NCBI RefSeq assembly: GCF_027531905.1
Contig: NZ_JAPZSU010000018.1
Location: 1 to 64,000, forward strand
Direction of reading: 5' to 3'
DNA: 64,000 nt
Origin: Flavobacterium sp.
GTDB lineage: Bacteria; Bacteroidota; Bacteroidia; Flavobacteriales; Flavobacteriaceae
This document shows, piece after piece, positions 56,857 to 64,000 of this stretch. How positions within the stretch are numbered: position 1 is the first letter of the stretch; the number at the start of each line of letters is the position of its first letter. The notes beneath the pieces were generated by a model. That model had not been told where the DNA came from and ran no database searches. It was given only the letters and a program-made list of their open reading frames with translations. A program made the translations under genes and the position numbers.

Positions 56857-58041
56857 CTATAGGATTTCAGTCACCTGACCTGCACCAACAGTTCTACCAC
56901 CTTCACGGATAGCAAAACGTAAACCTACGTTTAATGCAATCTCGCTCAATAATTTAACTTCAATAGTTAAGTTATCTCCAGGCATAACCATCTCTACACC
57001 AGCTGGTAAAGAAATAATACCAGTTACATCAGTTGTACGCACGTAGAATTGTGGACGGTAGTTATTATGGAATGGAGTGTGACGTCCACCTTCTTCTTTT
57101 TTCAAGATATACACCTCTGCTTTGAAGTGATCGTGAGGCTTAACAGAACCTGGTTTACAGATAACCATTCCTCTTTTGATATCTTCTTTTTGAATACCTC
57201 TTAACAAGATACCAACATTATCTCCAGCTTCACCTCTATCAAGGATTTTACGGAACATCTCAACTCCAGTGATTGTAGAAGTTAATTTCTCAGCTCCCAT
57301 ACCAATGATTTCAACTGGATCTCCAGTATTAGCAACACCAGTTTCGATACGACCTGTAGCTACAGTTCCACGACCAGTAATTGAGAATACATCTTCAACA
57401 GGCATCAAGAAAGGTTTTGCAACATCTCTTTCTGGCTCTTCGATCCAAGCATCAACAGCTTCCATCAATTCAAGAATTTTAGGAACCCAAGCAGCATCAT
57501 TATTCAATCCACCTAAAGCAGAACCTTGAATAACTGGACCGTTATCTCCATCATACTCGTAGAAAGATAATAAGTCTCTGATTTCCATCTCAACTAACTC
57601 TAACAACTCAGCATCATCAACCATATCCACTTTGTTCATGAACACAACGATTCTTGGAATACCAACCTGACGACCTAAAAGGATGTGCTCACGAGTTTGT
57701 GGCATTGGTCCATCAGTAGCAGCAACAACAAGAATAGCACCGTCCATTTGAGCAGCACCAGTAACCATGTTCTTAACGTAATCCGCGTGACCTGGACAGT
57801 CAACGTGTGCGTAGTGACGGTTAGCAGTTTCATACTCTACGTGAGAAGTATTAATTGTAATACCTCTTTCTTTTTCTTCTGGAGCATTATCAATTTGATC
57901 AAATGATTTTGCTTGACAGTAACCTGCATCAGACAATACTTTTGTAATTGCCGCAGTTAATGTAGTTTTTCCGTGATCCACGTGCCCAATTGTACCAATG
58001 TTCAAATGGGGCTTGTTACGGGTAAAATTTTCCTTTGCCAT
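56857..58041 (-). CDS. tuf: Elongation factor Tu
   Basis: A 394-residue GTPase that brings aminoacyl-tRNA to the ribosome. [17 protein letters not shown] is the P-loop, [11 protein letters not shown] switch [28 protein letters not shown] (two segments) the G3 region and [12 protein letters not shown] the G4 motif; domains 2 and 3 end in [17 protein letters not shown]. It lies after three tRNA genes, with one likely promoter upstream of all of them. Length matches the family. Confidence 0.98.
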   Translation of the reverse strand: MAKENFTRNKPHLNIGTIGHVDHGKTTLTAAITKVLSDAGYCQAKSFDQIDNAPEEKERGITINTSHVEYETANRHYAHVDCPGHADYVKNMVTGAAQMDGAILVVAATDGPMPQTREHILLGRQVGIPRIVVFMNKVDMVDDAELLELVEMEIRDLLSFYEYDGDNGPVIQGSALGGLNNDAAWVPKILELMEAVDAWIEEPERDVAKPFLMPVEDVFSITGRGTVATGRIETGVANTGDPVEIIGMGAEKLTSTITGVEMFRKILDRGEAGDNVGILLRGIQKEDIKRGMVICKPGSVKPHDHFKAEVYILKKEEGGRHTPFHNNYRPQFYVRTTDVTGIISLPAGVEMVMPGDNLTIEVKLLSEIALNVGLRFAIREGGRTVGAGQVTEIL

Positions 58042-58095
58042 TTTACTTAATTTTTAATCTTAGTTATATATTTATTTCAATTTCCTACTTACTTG

Positions 58096-58167
58096 AGCCA
58101 ACTACGGGAATTGAACCCGTGACCTCTTCCTTACCAAGGAAGCACTCTACCCCTGAGCTAAGTCGGC
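58096..58167 (-). tRNA. tRNA-Thr (GGT)
   Basis: The minus strand begins GCCGACTTAGCTCAG and has an anticodon stem CTTCC-TTGGTAA-GGAAG, giving GGT, then a T-arm with GGTTCAATTCC. Acceptor GCCGACT pairs with AGTTGGC. It lies 54 bases before tuf. Confidence 0.95.
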
Positions 58168-58230
58168 AGAATCCTTGATTAAGAAGCGTAGAGCGTATAC
58201 CCACTTATCTATAATCTTCATTCTAATTTG

Positions 58231-58311
58231 TGGGGAGAGCAGGATTCGAACCTGCGAAGTTTTCACAGCAGATTTACAGTCTGCCCTCGTTGGCCGCTTG
58301 AGTATCTCCCC
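58231..58311 (-). tRNA. tRNA-Tyr (GTA)
   Basis: The minus strand starts GGGGAGATACTCAAG. The anticodon stem GCAGA-CTGTAAA-TCTGC gives GTA, and a long variable arm is present as expected for tRNA-Tyr (81 bases). The T-arm is GGTTCGAATCC. Confidence 0.95.
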
Positions 58312-58363
58312 TTTATTACCATAACCTTAAGAACGTGTTCAAAACAAAGTTTGAACCTAATAG

Positions 58364-58437
58364 AGCCGGCGGAGGGACTCGAACCCACGACCTGCTGATT
58401 ACAAATCAGCTGCTCTAGCCGACTGAGCTACGCTGGC
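58364..58437 (-). tRNA. tRNA-Thr (TGT)
   Basis: The minus strand starts GCCAGCGTAGCTCAG. The anticodon stem CTGAT-TTGTAA-TCAG gives TGT, and the acceptor end CGCCGGC pairs with the 5' end with one G-T. It is the first gene after the promoter at 58476-58506. Confidence 0.95.
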
Positions 58438-58449
58438 AAATATCAATAA

Positions 58450-58474
58450 AAAAGTCCGCTATTTCTAACGGACT
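58450..58474 (-). terminator. Terminator of hpf, overlapping the tRNA-tuf promoter start
   Basis: AGTCCG (58453-58458) and CGGACT (58469-58474) are complementary, and on the minus strand six T residues follow. It is about 55 bases past the hpf stop and just downstream of the -7 box at 58476-58483. Confidence 0.75.
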
Positions 58475-58475
58475 G

Positions 58476-58506
58476 CAAATGTATAGATTTTATCTCTTAA
58501 TCAAAA
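58476..58506 (-). promoter_or_regulatory. Promoter of the tRNA-Thr-Tyr-Thr-tuf unit
   Basis: On the minus strand, TTTTG, an 18-base spacer and TACATTTG match the Bacteroidetes housekeeping consensus TTG-N19-TAnnTTTG. The expected start falls about six bases downstream, inside the right arm of the hpf terminator hairpin. Confidence 0.75.
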
Positions 58507-58528
58507 CATTTTTTGAAAAAAAATTGAA

Positions 58529-58831
58529 TTAAATATGAGATCTCACTTTTTCTTTTCTTTTAACCAGCAAACGCTCTAGTGATTCGGCAGACAAATCAAT
58601 AGCTTCCTCAAAAGTTTTACATTGTTTTTTTACCAAAAAGTCATCCCCAGGAACATTAATTTTAACCTCTACAATTTTATTTTCTTTATCACTTGTCTTT
58701 TCAACCTTCATAAAAACATCCGAAGAAACTACTTTATCATAATACTTTTCTAACTTATCCATTCTAACTTGGACAAAATCTACTAGCTTTCTGTCAACAG
58801 TAAAGTTAACTGCATGAACATTTACCTTCAT
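58529..58831 (-). CDS. hpf: Ribosome hibernation-promoting factor / RaiA-like
   Basis: 100 residues from ATG 58831; ATG 58837 would add two. MKVNVHAVNFTVDRKLVDFVQVRMDKLEKYYDKVV shows the beta-alpha fold of short HPF/YfiA proteins, with KVEKTSDKENKIVEVKINVPG and a C-terminal basic tail LLVKRKEKVRSHI. It binds the small-subunit decoding region in stationary phase. It follows xerC by about 36 bases and is likely co-transcribed with it. Confidence 0.92.
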   Translation of the reverse strand: MKVNVHAVNFTVDRKLVDFVQVRMDKLEKYYDKVVSSDVFMKVEKTSDKENKIVEVKINVPGDDFLVKKQCKTFEEAIDLSAESLERLLVKRKEKVRSHI

Positions 58832-58867
58832 AATCATTATTTTTTGTGGTTAAACATAGTATAGAAA

Positions 58868-59764
58868 TCACTTCAGACTTCTCGGATGCGCATCTTTATA
58901 CACTTTTTTTAATTCAGATAAACTACTATTAGTATACACCTGAGTAGACGCCAAACTTGAATGCCCTAACAACTCCTTTATTGAATTCAAATCTGCCCCG
59001 TTATTTAACATATGAGTCGCAAAAGTATGCCTTAAAACATGCGGACTCTTCTTTACTTTCTCGGAGACATTACTAAAGTACAAATTAATTGTTCTGTAGA
59101 CAAAAGATTGACTTAATTTTAACCCTTTTGAAGTAACAAAAAAATATTCAAAATCAACAAGCTCTTCTAAATTTGACCGCTCTTTTAAATACAACTCAAT
59201 ACGTCCCGCCAACATTGACAACATCGGAACAATCCTTTCTTTATTTCTCTTACCAAGGACTTTTATCGTTGCCGCACCAACATCAACATCTCCACATCTT
59301 AAATTAATCATTTCAGCCCTACGCATTCCTGTAGCATAAAACATTTCAATCATCAACCTATCCCTTAAAGAATCAAAATCAGCATCATCGTGAAAAAGCA
59401 CATCAAGACTATTCATCTCTTTTTCAGAAAAAGGAATTTGTATATTTTTAGAAACCTTTAAAGCTCGATGTTTAAGCAAAGGACTGACAGAAATCTGCTT
59501 TGTCTTTAATAAAAATTTATAAAACGCTTTCAAAGAAGCTATTTTCCTATTCACCGAAACAGTATTCAATCCCGAGTCCACCAAAAAAACCACCCAACTC
59601 CTAATATGGGAATACGCTACTTTTTCCAAGATAACCTCAAAAGAAGCCTCCTGTAAAAAAATCTCAAAAGCATCCACATCATCACAGTACGCTTTTTGCG
59701 TATGCAACGAATAATTCTTCTCTAGAACAAGATAATCTCTAAAAGCTATTTTAATAGAAGTCAT
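58868..59764 (-). CDS. xerC: Tyrosine recombinase XerC/D
   Basis: A 298-residue tyrosine recombinase. The N-terminal SAM-like core-binding domain (FRDYLVLEKNYSLHTQKAYCDDV) precedes the catalytic domain: Arg in YATGMRRAEMINL, Lys in GKRNKERIVP, His-x-x-Arg in SPHVLRHTFATHML, His in LLGHSSLASTQVYTN with the nucleophile Tyr. It resolves chromosome dimers at dif with a second Xer protein. The start lies directly at the base of the rpsU terminator. It is not linked to an integron or element here. Confidence 0.93.
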   Translation of the reverse strand: MTSIKIAFRDYLVLEKNYSLHTQKAYCDDVDAFEIFLQEASFEVILEKVAYSHIRSWVVFLVDSGLNTVSVNRKIASLKAFYKFLLKTKQISVSPLLKHRALKVSKNIQIPFSEKEMNSLDVLFHDDADFDSLRDRLMIEMFYATGMRRAEMINLRCGDVDVGAATIKVLGKRNKERIVPMLSMLAGRIELYLKERSNLEELVDFEYFFVTSKGLKLSQSFVYRTINLYFSNVSEKVKKSPHVLRHTFATHMLNNGADLNSIKELLGHSSLASTQVYTNSSLSELKKVYKDAHPRSLK

Positions 59765-59815
59765 AAAAAAACCGTTAGGATCAAAGTTATAAAACTTTAA
59801 TCACTAACGGTAATA
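59765..59815 (-). terminator. Terminator of rpsU
   Basis: ACCGTTAG and CTAACGGT form the outer stem, with inner GAT-AAAGTT/AACTTT-ATC pairing. Six T residues follow on the minus strand, ending at the xerC start codon. Confidence 0.8.
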
Positions 59816-59833
59816 AATTTTGAAAACAGAAAT

Positions 59834-60031
59834 TTAGATATTCTCTAAACTATCTTTCATATTTTGAATGTAAGCTGCTTTTTGGAACTTCATTCTATTG
59901 ATAACTGATGGCTTAATAAAAGCAGTACGCGCTCTTAATTGACGAACAGTTCCAGTTTTATCAAATTTTCTTTTATAGCGCTTTAATGCTCTATCGATAT
60001 TTTCTCCGTCTTTAATTGGTATAATTAACAT
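59834..60031 (-). CDS. rpsU: Ribosomal protein S21
   Basis: A 65-residue basic protein: MLIIPIKDGENIDRALKRYKRKFDKTG, then VRQLRARTAFIKPSVINRMKFQKAAYIQ. bS21 binds near the 3' end of 16S rRNA. In Flavobacterium it helps hide the anti-Shine-Dalgarno sequence, and its own gene is reported to be controlled through an unusually strong Shine-Dalgarno site, which is present here. It has its own promoter and a terminator and is followed by xerC and hpf. Confidence 0.97.
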   Translation of the reverse strand: MLIIPIKDGENIDRALKRYKRKFDKTGTVRQLRARTAFIKPSVINRMKFQKAAYIQNMKDSLENI

Positions 60032-60037
60032 AATTTT

Positions 60038-60050
60038 ATCACCCCCTTTC
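60038..60050 (-). promoter_or_regulatory. Extended Shine-Dalgarno sequence of rpsU
   Basis: The minus strand reads GAAAGGGGGTGAT, six bases before ATG. It matches the ideal complement of the 16S rRNA tail at twelve of thirteen positions and the thirteenth can form G-U. Such a site is very rare in Bacteroidetes genes. Confidence 0.9.
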
Positions 60051-60060
60051 GTTAAGTGCG

Positions 60061-60090
60061 CAAAAGTAGTAAAGTTTTATTAATTAGCAA
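60061..60090 (-). promoter_or_regulatory. Promoter of rpsU
   Basis: TTG, a 19-base spacer and TACTTTTG on the minus strand match the Bacteroidetes consensus exactly. The leader is about 20 bases and contains the Shine-Dalgarno site. Confidence 0.85.
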
Positions 60091-60104
60091 TTATAATTAG
60101 ATAT

Positions 60105-61274
60105 TTATTTTACAGCAGGTTGATAATTTTGTTTATCAATAATCATTTTTGACAATATCTCTTTCAATATTTCAGAGGTACCTCCCCCTATTGGCCCTAA
60201 ACGACTATCTCTAAACAATCTTGCAAGTGGATATTCCTCCATATAACCATACCCTCCTAGCATTTGAAGACAGCTATAAATAGTTTCATCAGCTACTTTT
60301 GTTGATTTTAATTTAGCCATTGTCGCTTCTTTGACTACATATTCACCTTTGTCCAAACGCGCAACAGCAGCATAATTGAATACTTTACAATGTGCTACTT
60401 CAGTTGCATGCTCAACAAGAGTATGACGTAAGGCTTGAAACTTATTAATTGTTGTTCCAAATGCTTCACGATTTGACATATAATCAATCGTATAATCAAT
60501 CGCGTATTCTGCTCTTGCGTGAGCATTAATCGCCATAATCAAACGTTCTAAAGCAAAATGTTGCATAATATAAGCAAAACCTTTATTTTCTTCCCCCATC
60601 AGGTTTTCTACTGGCACCTCTACATTATCAAATGCAATTTCTGCCGTATCTGATGCCCTCCAACCCAGCTTATCTAATTTGGTTGCCGAAACTCCCTTAG
60701 ACGAAGTATGCATTAAAAAAATACTAATCCCTTTATTTCCTGACGTTGGTTCTGTTTTAGCTGCAACTATATAATAATCCGCATACACTCCATTGGTAAT
60801 AAAAGTTTTGGAGCCGTTAATAATATACTTATCACCTTTTTTCATTGCAGTTGTTCTCATTCCCGCCACATCACTACCACCAAAAGGCTCAGAAATACAT
60901 AAAGCCCCTATTTTTTCACCAGCAATACTTGGAACCAAATAATCTCTCTTTATTCTTTCATCGCCCTCGGCATTTAAATGTGTCATTGCCAAATAAACGT
61001 GTGCCCAAATAGCGGCTGCAAAACCAGAAGATTTAATTTTTTGAAGTTCTTCTAACAAAATCACCATATAAAACAGATCCAAATTTAACCCACCATATGC
61101 TTCTGGATAAGAAATACCTAAAAACCCCATATCTCCGAATTTTTTCCAAATAAAACGGTCAATAGTTCCTGTTTTTTCCCATTTTTCAATATGTGGTACC
61201 ACTTCTTTCTGCAAAAAATCCTTTAAACTTGCCCTAAACAAATCATGTTCTTCTGAAAAATATGCTGAATTCAT
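60105..61274 (-). CDS. Acyl-CoA dehydrogenase
   Basis: A 389-residue flavoenzyme. FSEEHDLFRASLKDFLQKEVVPHIEKWE is the N-terminal helical domain. ALCISEPFGGSDVAGMRTTA and INGSKTFITNGVYADYYIV form the FAD/substrate sheet. The C-terminal LQMLGGYGYMEEYPLARLFRDSRLGPIGGGTSEILKEI (spread over two helices) has the usual FAD-dimer contacts, and the catalytic base should be the Glu of GTSE. It oxidises acyl-CoA in fatty-acid or branched-chain degradation; the substrate is not deducible. No electron-transfer flavoprotein gene is adjacent. Confidence 0.93.
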   Translation of the reverse strand: MNSAYFSEEHDLFRASLKDFLQKEVVPHIEKWEKTGTIDRFIWKKFGDMGFLGISYPEAYGGLNLDLFYMVILLEELQKIKSSGFAAAIWAHVYLAMTHLNAEGDERIKRDYLVPSIAGEKIGALCISEPFGGSDVAGMRTTAMKKGDKYIINGSKTFITNGVYADYYIVAAKTEPTSGNKGISIFLMHTSSKGVSATKLDKLGWRASDTAEIAFDNVEVPVENLMGEENKGFAYIMQHFALERLIMAINAHARAEYAIDYTIDYMSNREAFGTTINKFQALRHTLVEHATEVAHCKVFNYAAVARLDKGEYVVKEATMAKLKSTKVADETIYSCLQMLGGYGYMEEYPLARLFRDSRLGPIGGGTSEILKEILSKMIIDKQNYQPAVK

Positions 61275-61297
61275 AAAATGCGTTTTTTATTTTATTT

Positions 61298-62173
61298 TTA
61301 GAACTTCAAATATAATGCAATTATTTTTGCTTTATCAACAGGAAAACCCTTAATTTTTGATAAATCCTCAATATTTTTAAAATCGCCATTCATGCTTCTA
61401 TAAATTAAGATTTGTTTAGCCAATGCATATTTGAAATAAATAAACTGCGACAATTCTTTTAAAGACGCATTATTAATATCGATTAATTCGAGTTCTGGTG
61501 CTTTTGATACACAAAACTGACTATTTATATTTTCAATAACCTCTGGAGACAAACCCCAAACCTCATTAAGCTGCTCCATTACCACAAAACCTTTCAAACT
61601 ATTTCTTTGAGCGATTATTCGATTCGCGATGACCTCACCTATACCATAAACTTTTATCAAATCTTCTTTTGTTGCAAGATTTATATCTATTTTAGTGTCT
61701 TTAGTCTTTTCCTTATACCCAAACTTGGAATATGTTTTAAAACCTGTTTTTTGCTTATTCTCTACCCAATCTGGAAATTTAAAAAAAGGAGCTATTTTAT
61801 TTAAAAGCGCATCAGAAACACCCGTCACCTTCTGAAATTCCGTTGCTGAGTTCACATAACGATTTGTTTTTCTAAAAGTATGTAGTCGATCTATTTCTTC
61901 TACTGACATCCCTAATTTATATCCTTTATAATCAGAAATAAAATTTGGATTAAACGGATAAATAGAAATACTCTTAGCTGTATTGGCTTTTAATTCCTCT
62001 ATTTTCGTTTGAAGTGATAGCCAATCTTTTGCATCTAACGAATTAACATTTCTAGTATTACCGTCTACAAACCAATAAAAAAATTGCAAAATGATTATAA
62101 TTCCAAACAAAACCAAAAGCCCATTTCGTTGACCTCTGGTAAATTTCAAATAAAACAAAAACCTTTTTAACAT
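61298..62173 (-). CDS. Helix-hairpin-helix (ComEA-like) membrane-anchored protein
   Basis: 291 residues from ATG 62173; the upstream TTG is less likely. One N-terminal membrane helix (GLLVLFGIIIILQFFYWF) precedes several helix-hairpin-helix motifs: FQKVTGVSDALLNKIAPFF, DINLATKEDLIKVYGIGEVIANRIIAQRN and DINNASLKELSQFIYFKYALAKQILIYRS. The DxNxA(S/T) motif is that of ComEA-type DNA-binding domains. Roles in DNA uptake or binding are plausible but unproven. It ends 24 bases before the acyl-CoA dehydrogenase gene. Confidence 0.82.
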   Translation of the reverse strand: MLKRFLFYLKFTRGQRNGLLVLFGIIIILQFFYWFVDGNTRNVNSLDAKDWLSLQTKIEELKANTAKSISIYPFNPNFISDYKGYKLGMSVEEIDRLHTFRKTNRYVNSATEFQKVTGVSDALLNKIAPFFKFPDWVENKQKTGFKTYSKFGYKEKTKDTKIDINLATKEDLIKVYGIGEVIANRIIAQRNSLKGFVVMEQLNEVWGLSPEVIENINSQFCVSKAPELELIDINNASLKELSQFIYFKYALAKQILIYRSMNGDFKNIEDLSKIKGFPVDKAKIIALYLKF

Positions 62174-62361
62174 CTTCAAGCAATTAATATTTAGCTAAAA
62201 ATAAAAAAAACTCAATATCTTAACAAGAAAAATACATATAAATCAAAACAACAGGTAAACATAACTAATTCATAATCCTAAGCATTATCAAAAATTGAGT
62301 AGAAATACTAAAAAAAACAAGCTTAAAAGAGATAATCTTTTTTATTTTTTATAAAAAACAA

Positions 62362-62369
62362 TACATTTG
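62362..62369 (+). promoter_or_regulatory. -7 box of the amino-acid permease promoter
   Basis: TACATTTG fits TAnnTTTG, with a T-rich -33 region and a 30-base leader to ATG 62399. Confidence 0.6.
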
Positions 62370-62398
62370 GAACTTAATAACTAAAACAACAAATAACC

Positions 62399-63868
62399 AT
62401 GTCAATTTGGAGAGTTAAACCAATATCAGCTTTTGAAGCCGATATGAAAAAAAGTAATTTGAAAAGGGTTCTTGGAAAATGGAGCCTTACCGCTATTGGC
62501 GTTGGAGCCATTATTGGTGGTGGTATTTTCGTTCTTACAGGAACAGGAGCGTATTATCATGCCGGCCCTGCTCTAGCAATTTCATTTATTATTGCAGGTA
62601 TTGCCTGTGTTTTTGCTGCTCTATGTTACTCAGAGTTTGCTTCTATTTTACCTGTTGAAGGATCTGCATATGCTTATGCTTATGGAACAATTGGCGAAAT
62701 TTTCGCTTGGATTATAGGCTGGGGACTTATTCTAGAATACGCTATGGGATCGATGACGGTCGCGGTGTCTTGGTCTGGATATTTCAATAAATTGTTGAAA
62801 ATGTTTCATATTGAACTACCTGAATACCTAACAACAGATCCTGCTAGCTACACTGGAGAAGGCTTCTCAATGAACTTGCCAGCATTTTTAATCGTATTAT
62901 TTGTAATTTCTATTTTAATAAAAGGAACCAAAAGCGCTGCAAAAGCAAACAATATGATTGTACTTCTTAAAGTATCTGCTGTTTTGTTTGTAATAATTAC
63001 TGGAGCATTTTTTATCAATACAGACAACTGGCATCCATTTATCCCTGAGGCTACTCAAATTATTGAGAAAGAATCTACACACAACGCTTATGGATTAACA
63101 GGAATTGTTTCTGGTGCAGCCGCCATCTTTTTTGCATACGTTGGTTTTGACGCTGTTTCAACACAAGCTGGTGAAGCAATTAATCCTAAAAAAGATGTAC
63201 CGTTTGCTATTATCGCTTCGTTATTGATTTGTACATTCCTTTACATTCTTGTGTCGTTAGTTTTGACTGGAATGATGAATTATCAAGACTTTAATCCACT
63301 AGGGAAATATCCGGATGCAATTAAAGCTCCTGTTGCTTATGCTTTTGATATTGCTGGTCAAGGATGGGCTGGTCTGATTATTACGATTGCTGCAACCGTT
63401 GGTTTGATATCTGTATTAATGGTAATGATTATGGGACAATCTAGAATTTTCTTAGGAATGTCTAAAGATGGTTTGATTCCTCAAGTTTTTGCAAAAGTGA
63501 ACCCTATTTCTGGAACTCCTAAAACTAACTTGATGATTCTTGGAGGAATAATAGCTATCGTTGCTGCTTTTACTCCAATCAATGAACTTGCCGATATGAC
63601 TAGTTTTGGTACCTTATTCGCCTTTACTATGGTTTGTATTGCTGTTTGGATTTTGAGAATAAGACAACCAAATTTAACAAGAACTTTTAAAGTACCTGCT
63701 TTACCAGTTATTGCGATTTGCGGAATTTTAATCAATACTTATTTAATGATTAACTTAAGTTTAAAAGCACAACTTTTCTCATTGGGGTGGTTACTTATCG
63801 GTTTTGTTGTATATTTTGGATATAGTAAAACAAGATCAAAATTAAACAACGAAGAGACTGAACAATAG
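62399..63868 (+). CDS. APC-family amino-acid permease
   Basis: A 489-residue integral membrane transporter. LTAIGVGAIIGGGIFVLTGTGA is the unwound first helix of APC carriers, GPALAISFIIAGIACVFAALCYSEFASILPVEGSAYAY (two helices) follows, and FFAYVGFDAVSTQAGEAINPKKDVPFAI is the conserved mid-protein segment. About twelve to fourteen helices are visible. It most resembles cationic amino-acid (YfnA/CAT-like) transporters; the substrate is not certain. It is monocistronic with its own -7 box and terminator. Confidence 0.9.
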   Translation: MSIWRVKPISAFEADMKKSNLKRVLGKWSLTAIGVGAIIGGGIFVLTGTGAYYHAGPALAISFIIAGIACVFAALCYSEFASILPVEGSAYAYAYGTIGEIFAWIIGWGLILEYAMGSMTVAVSWSGYFNKLLKMFHIELPEYLTTDPASYTGEGFSMNLPAFLIVLFVISILIKGTKSAAKANNMIVLLKVSAVLFVIITGAFFINTDNWHPFIPEATQIIEKESTHNAYGLTGIVSGAAAIFFAYVGFDAVSTQAGEAINPKKDVPFAIIASLLICTFLYILVSLVLTGMMNYQDFNPLGKYPDAIKAPVAYAFDIAGQGWAGLIITIAATVGLISVLMVMIMGQSRIFLGMSKDGLIPQVFAKVNPISGTPKTNLMILGGIIAIVAAFTPINELADMTSFGTLFAFTMVCIAVWILRIRQPNLTRTFKVPALPVIAICGILINTYLMINLSLKAQLFSLGWLLIGFVVYFGYSKTRSKLNNEETEQ

Positions 63869-63883
63869 TCAATTTATAGATTA

Positions 63884-63923
63884 AAAAAACAAGCCGTTTC
63901 AGTTTTGAAACGGCTTCTTTTTT
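63884..63923. terminator. Bidirectional terminator
   Basis: AAGCCGTTTC and GAAACGGCTT form a 10-bp stem with A-tract and T-tract on opposite sides; it serves the permease gene and the convergent partial gene. Confidence 0.85.
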
Positions 63924-64000
63924 ATAAATCAAATACAGAGGATCTCTTGGCGCGGACTAAGTCTTTTAAACGAATCCAAAAGGCTAAAGTTAAATACACT
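63922..64000 (-). CDS. Membrane protein, C-terminal end (partial)
   Basis: The minus-strand frame open at the window edge gives VYLTLAFWIRLKDLVRAKR and then SSVFDL before a TAA at 63922. It looks like the end of a membrane protein with a last hydrophobic segment followed by a basic tail. Another frame is also open over part of the stretch. The family is not recognised, as only 25 residues are visible. Confidence 0.45.
   Translation of the reverse strand, partial: VYLTLAFWIRLKDLVRAKRSSVFDL

Noticed and set aside
58168-58230. A tRNA-Gly gene between tRNA-Thr(GGT) and tRNA-Tyr, as seen in some Bacteroidetes clusters
   Set aside because: The 63-base gap cannot form a cloverleaf and has no T-loop sequence.
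58868-59764. Integrase of a genomic island next to tRNA genes
   Set aside because: The gene fits XerC, lies between rpsU and hpf, and there is no att-like duplication of the tRNA ends or foreign cargo.

Overview
The window looks like a chromosome segment of a Flavobacterium-like member of the Bacteroidetes. Evidence: low GC, Bacteroidetes-type promoters (TTG-N18/19-TAnnTTTG), a type IX secretion C-terminal domain, a DUF3467 gene next to rpoC, and an rpsU gene with an extended Shine-Dalgarno sequence in a genome that otherwise rarely uses one. Species cannot be named from the sequence alone.

Layout. 1-370: tail of an ISL3-type transposase and a small histone H1-like gene. 465-9502: cobalamin module. 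On the minus strand cobU, a bluB-cobT fusion, cobS and cobC form a lower-ligand and nucleotide-loop assembly set; divergently, btuF, btuC and btuD encode an ABC importer. btuC and btuD are separated by a GxxExxY gene bracketed by MITE-like inverted-repeat elements. 9503-10500 is non-coding and holds about five copies of a 156-bp tandem repeat. 10503-11592: two RNA-modification genes. 11841-18394: a tail-collar-domain protein, a 1618-residue T9SS adhesin with cadherin-like, SprB and MBG repeats, and an outer-membrane beta-barrel protein.

19981-28112: a type II-C CRISPR-Cas locus with unusual order: cas1-cas2 (+), 35 identical 36-bp repeats, a 17-bp perfect palindrome at one array edge, a GIY-YIG gene flanked by direct repeats, gene debris, cas9 (-), then a tracrRNA (+) divergent from cas9. 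The tracrRNA anti-repeat shows that crRNAs are read from the minus strand, so the leader should lie at the GIY-YIG side. All visible catalytic residues of Cas1 and Cas9 are present, so the system looks intact although rearranged.

28181-44962: housekeeping genes (rmuC, acyl-CoA thioesterase, YceI, DUF389, a LysM-NlpC/P60 hydrolase, acnA and acnB side by side, moxR, a SurA-like isomerase, prfC, DUF3467). 45059-60031: the transcription/translation block, all on the minus strand in the order rpsU, xerC, hpf, three tRNAs, tuf, tRNA-Trp, secE, nusG, rplK, rplA, rplJ, rplL, rpoB, rpoC. 60105-64000: acyl-CoA dehydrogenase, a helix-hairpin-helix protein, an amino-acid permease and the end of an unidentified membrane protein gene.

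The points most worth a second look are the CRISPR-edge palindrome and locus order, the BluB-CobT fusion, the MITE-bracketed gene inside the btu operon, the three related stem-loop elements, and the rpsU leader.
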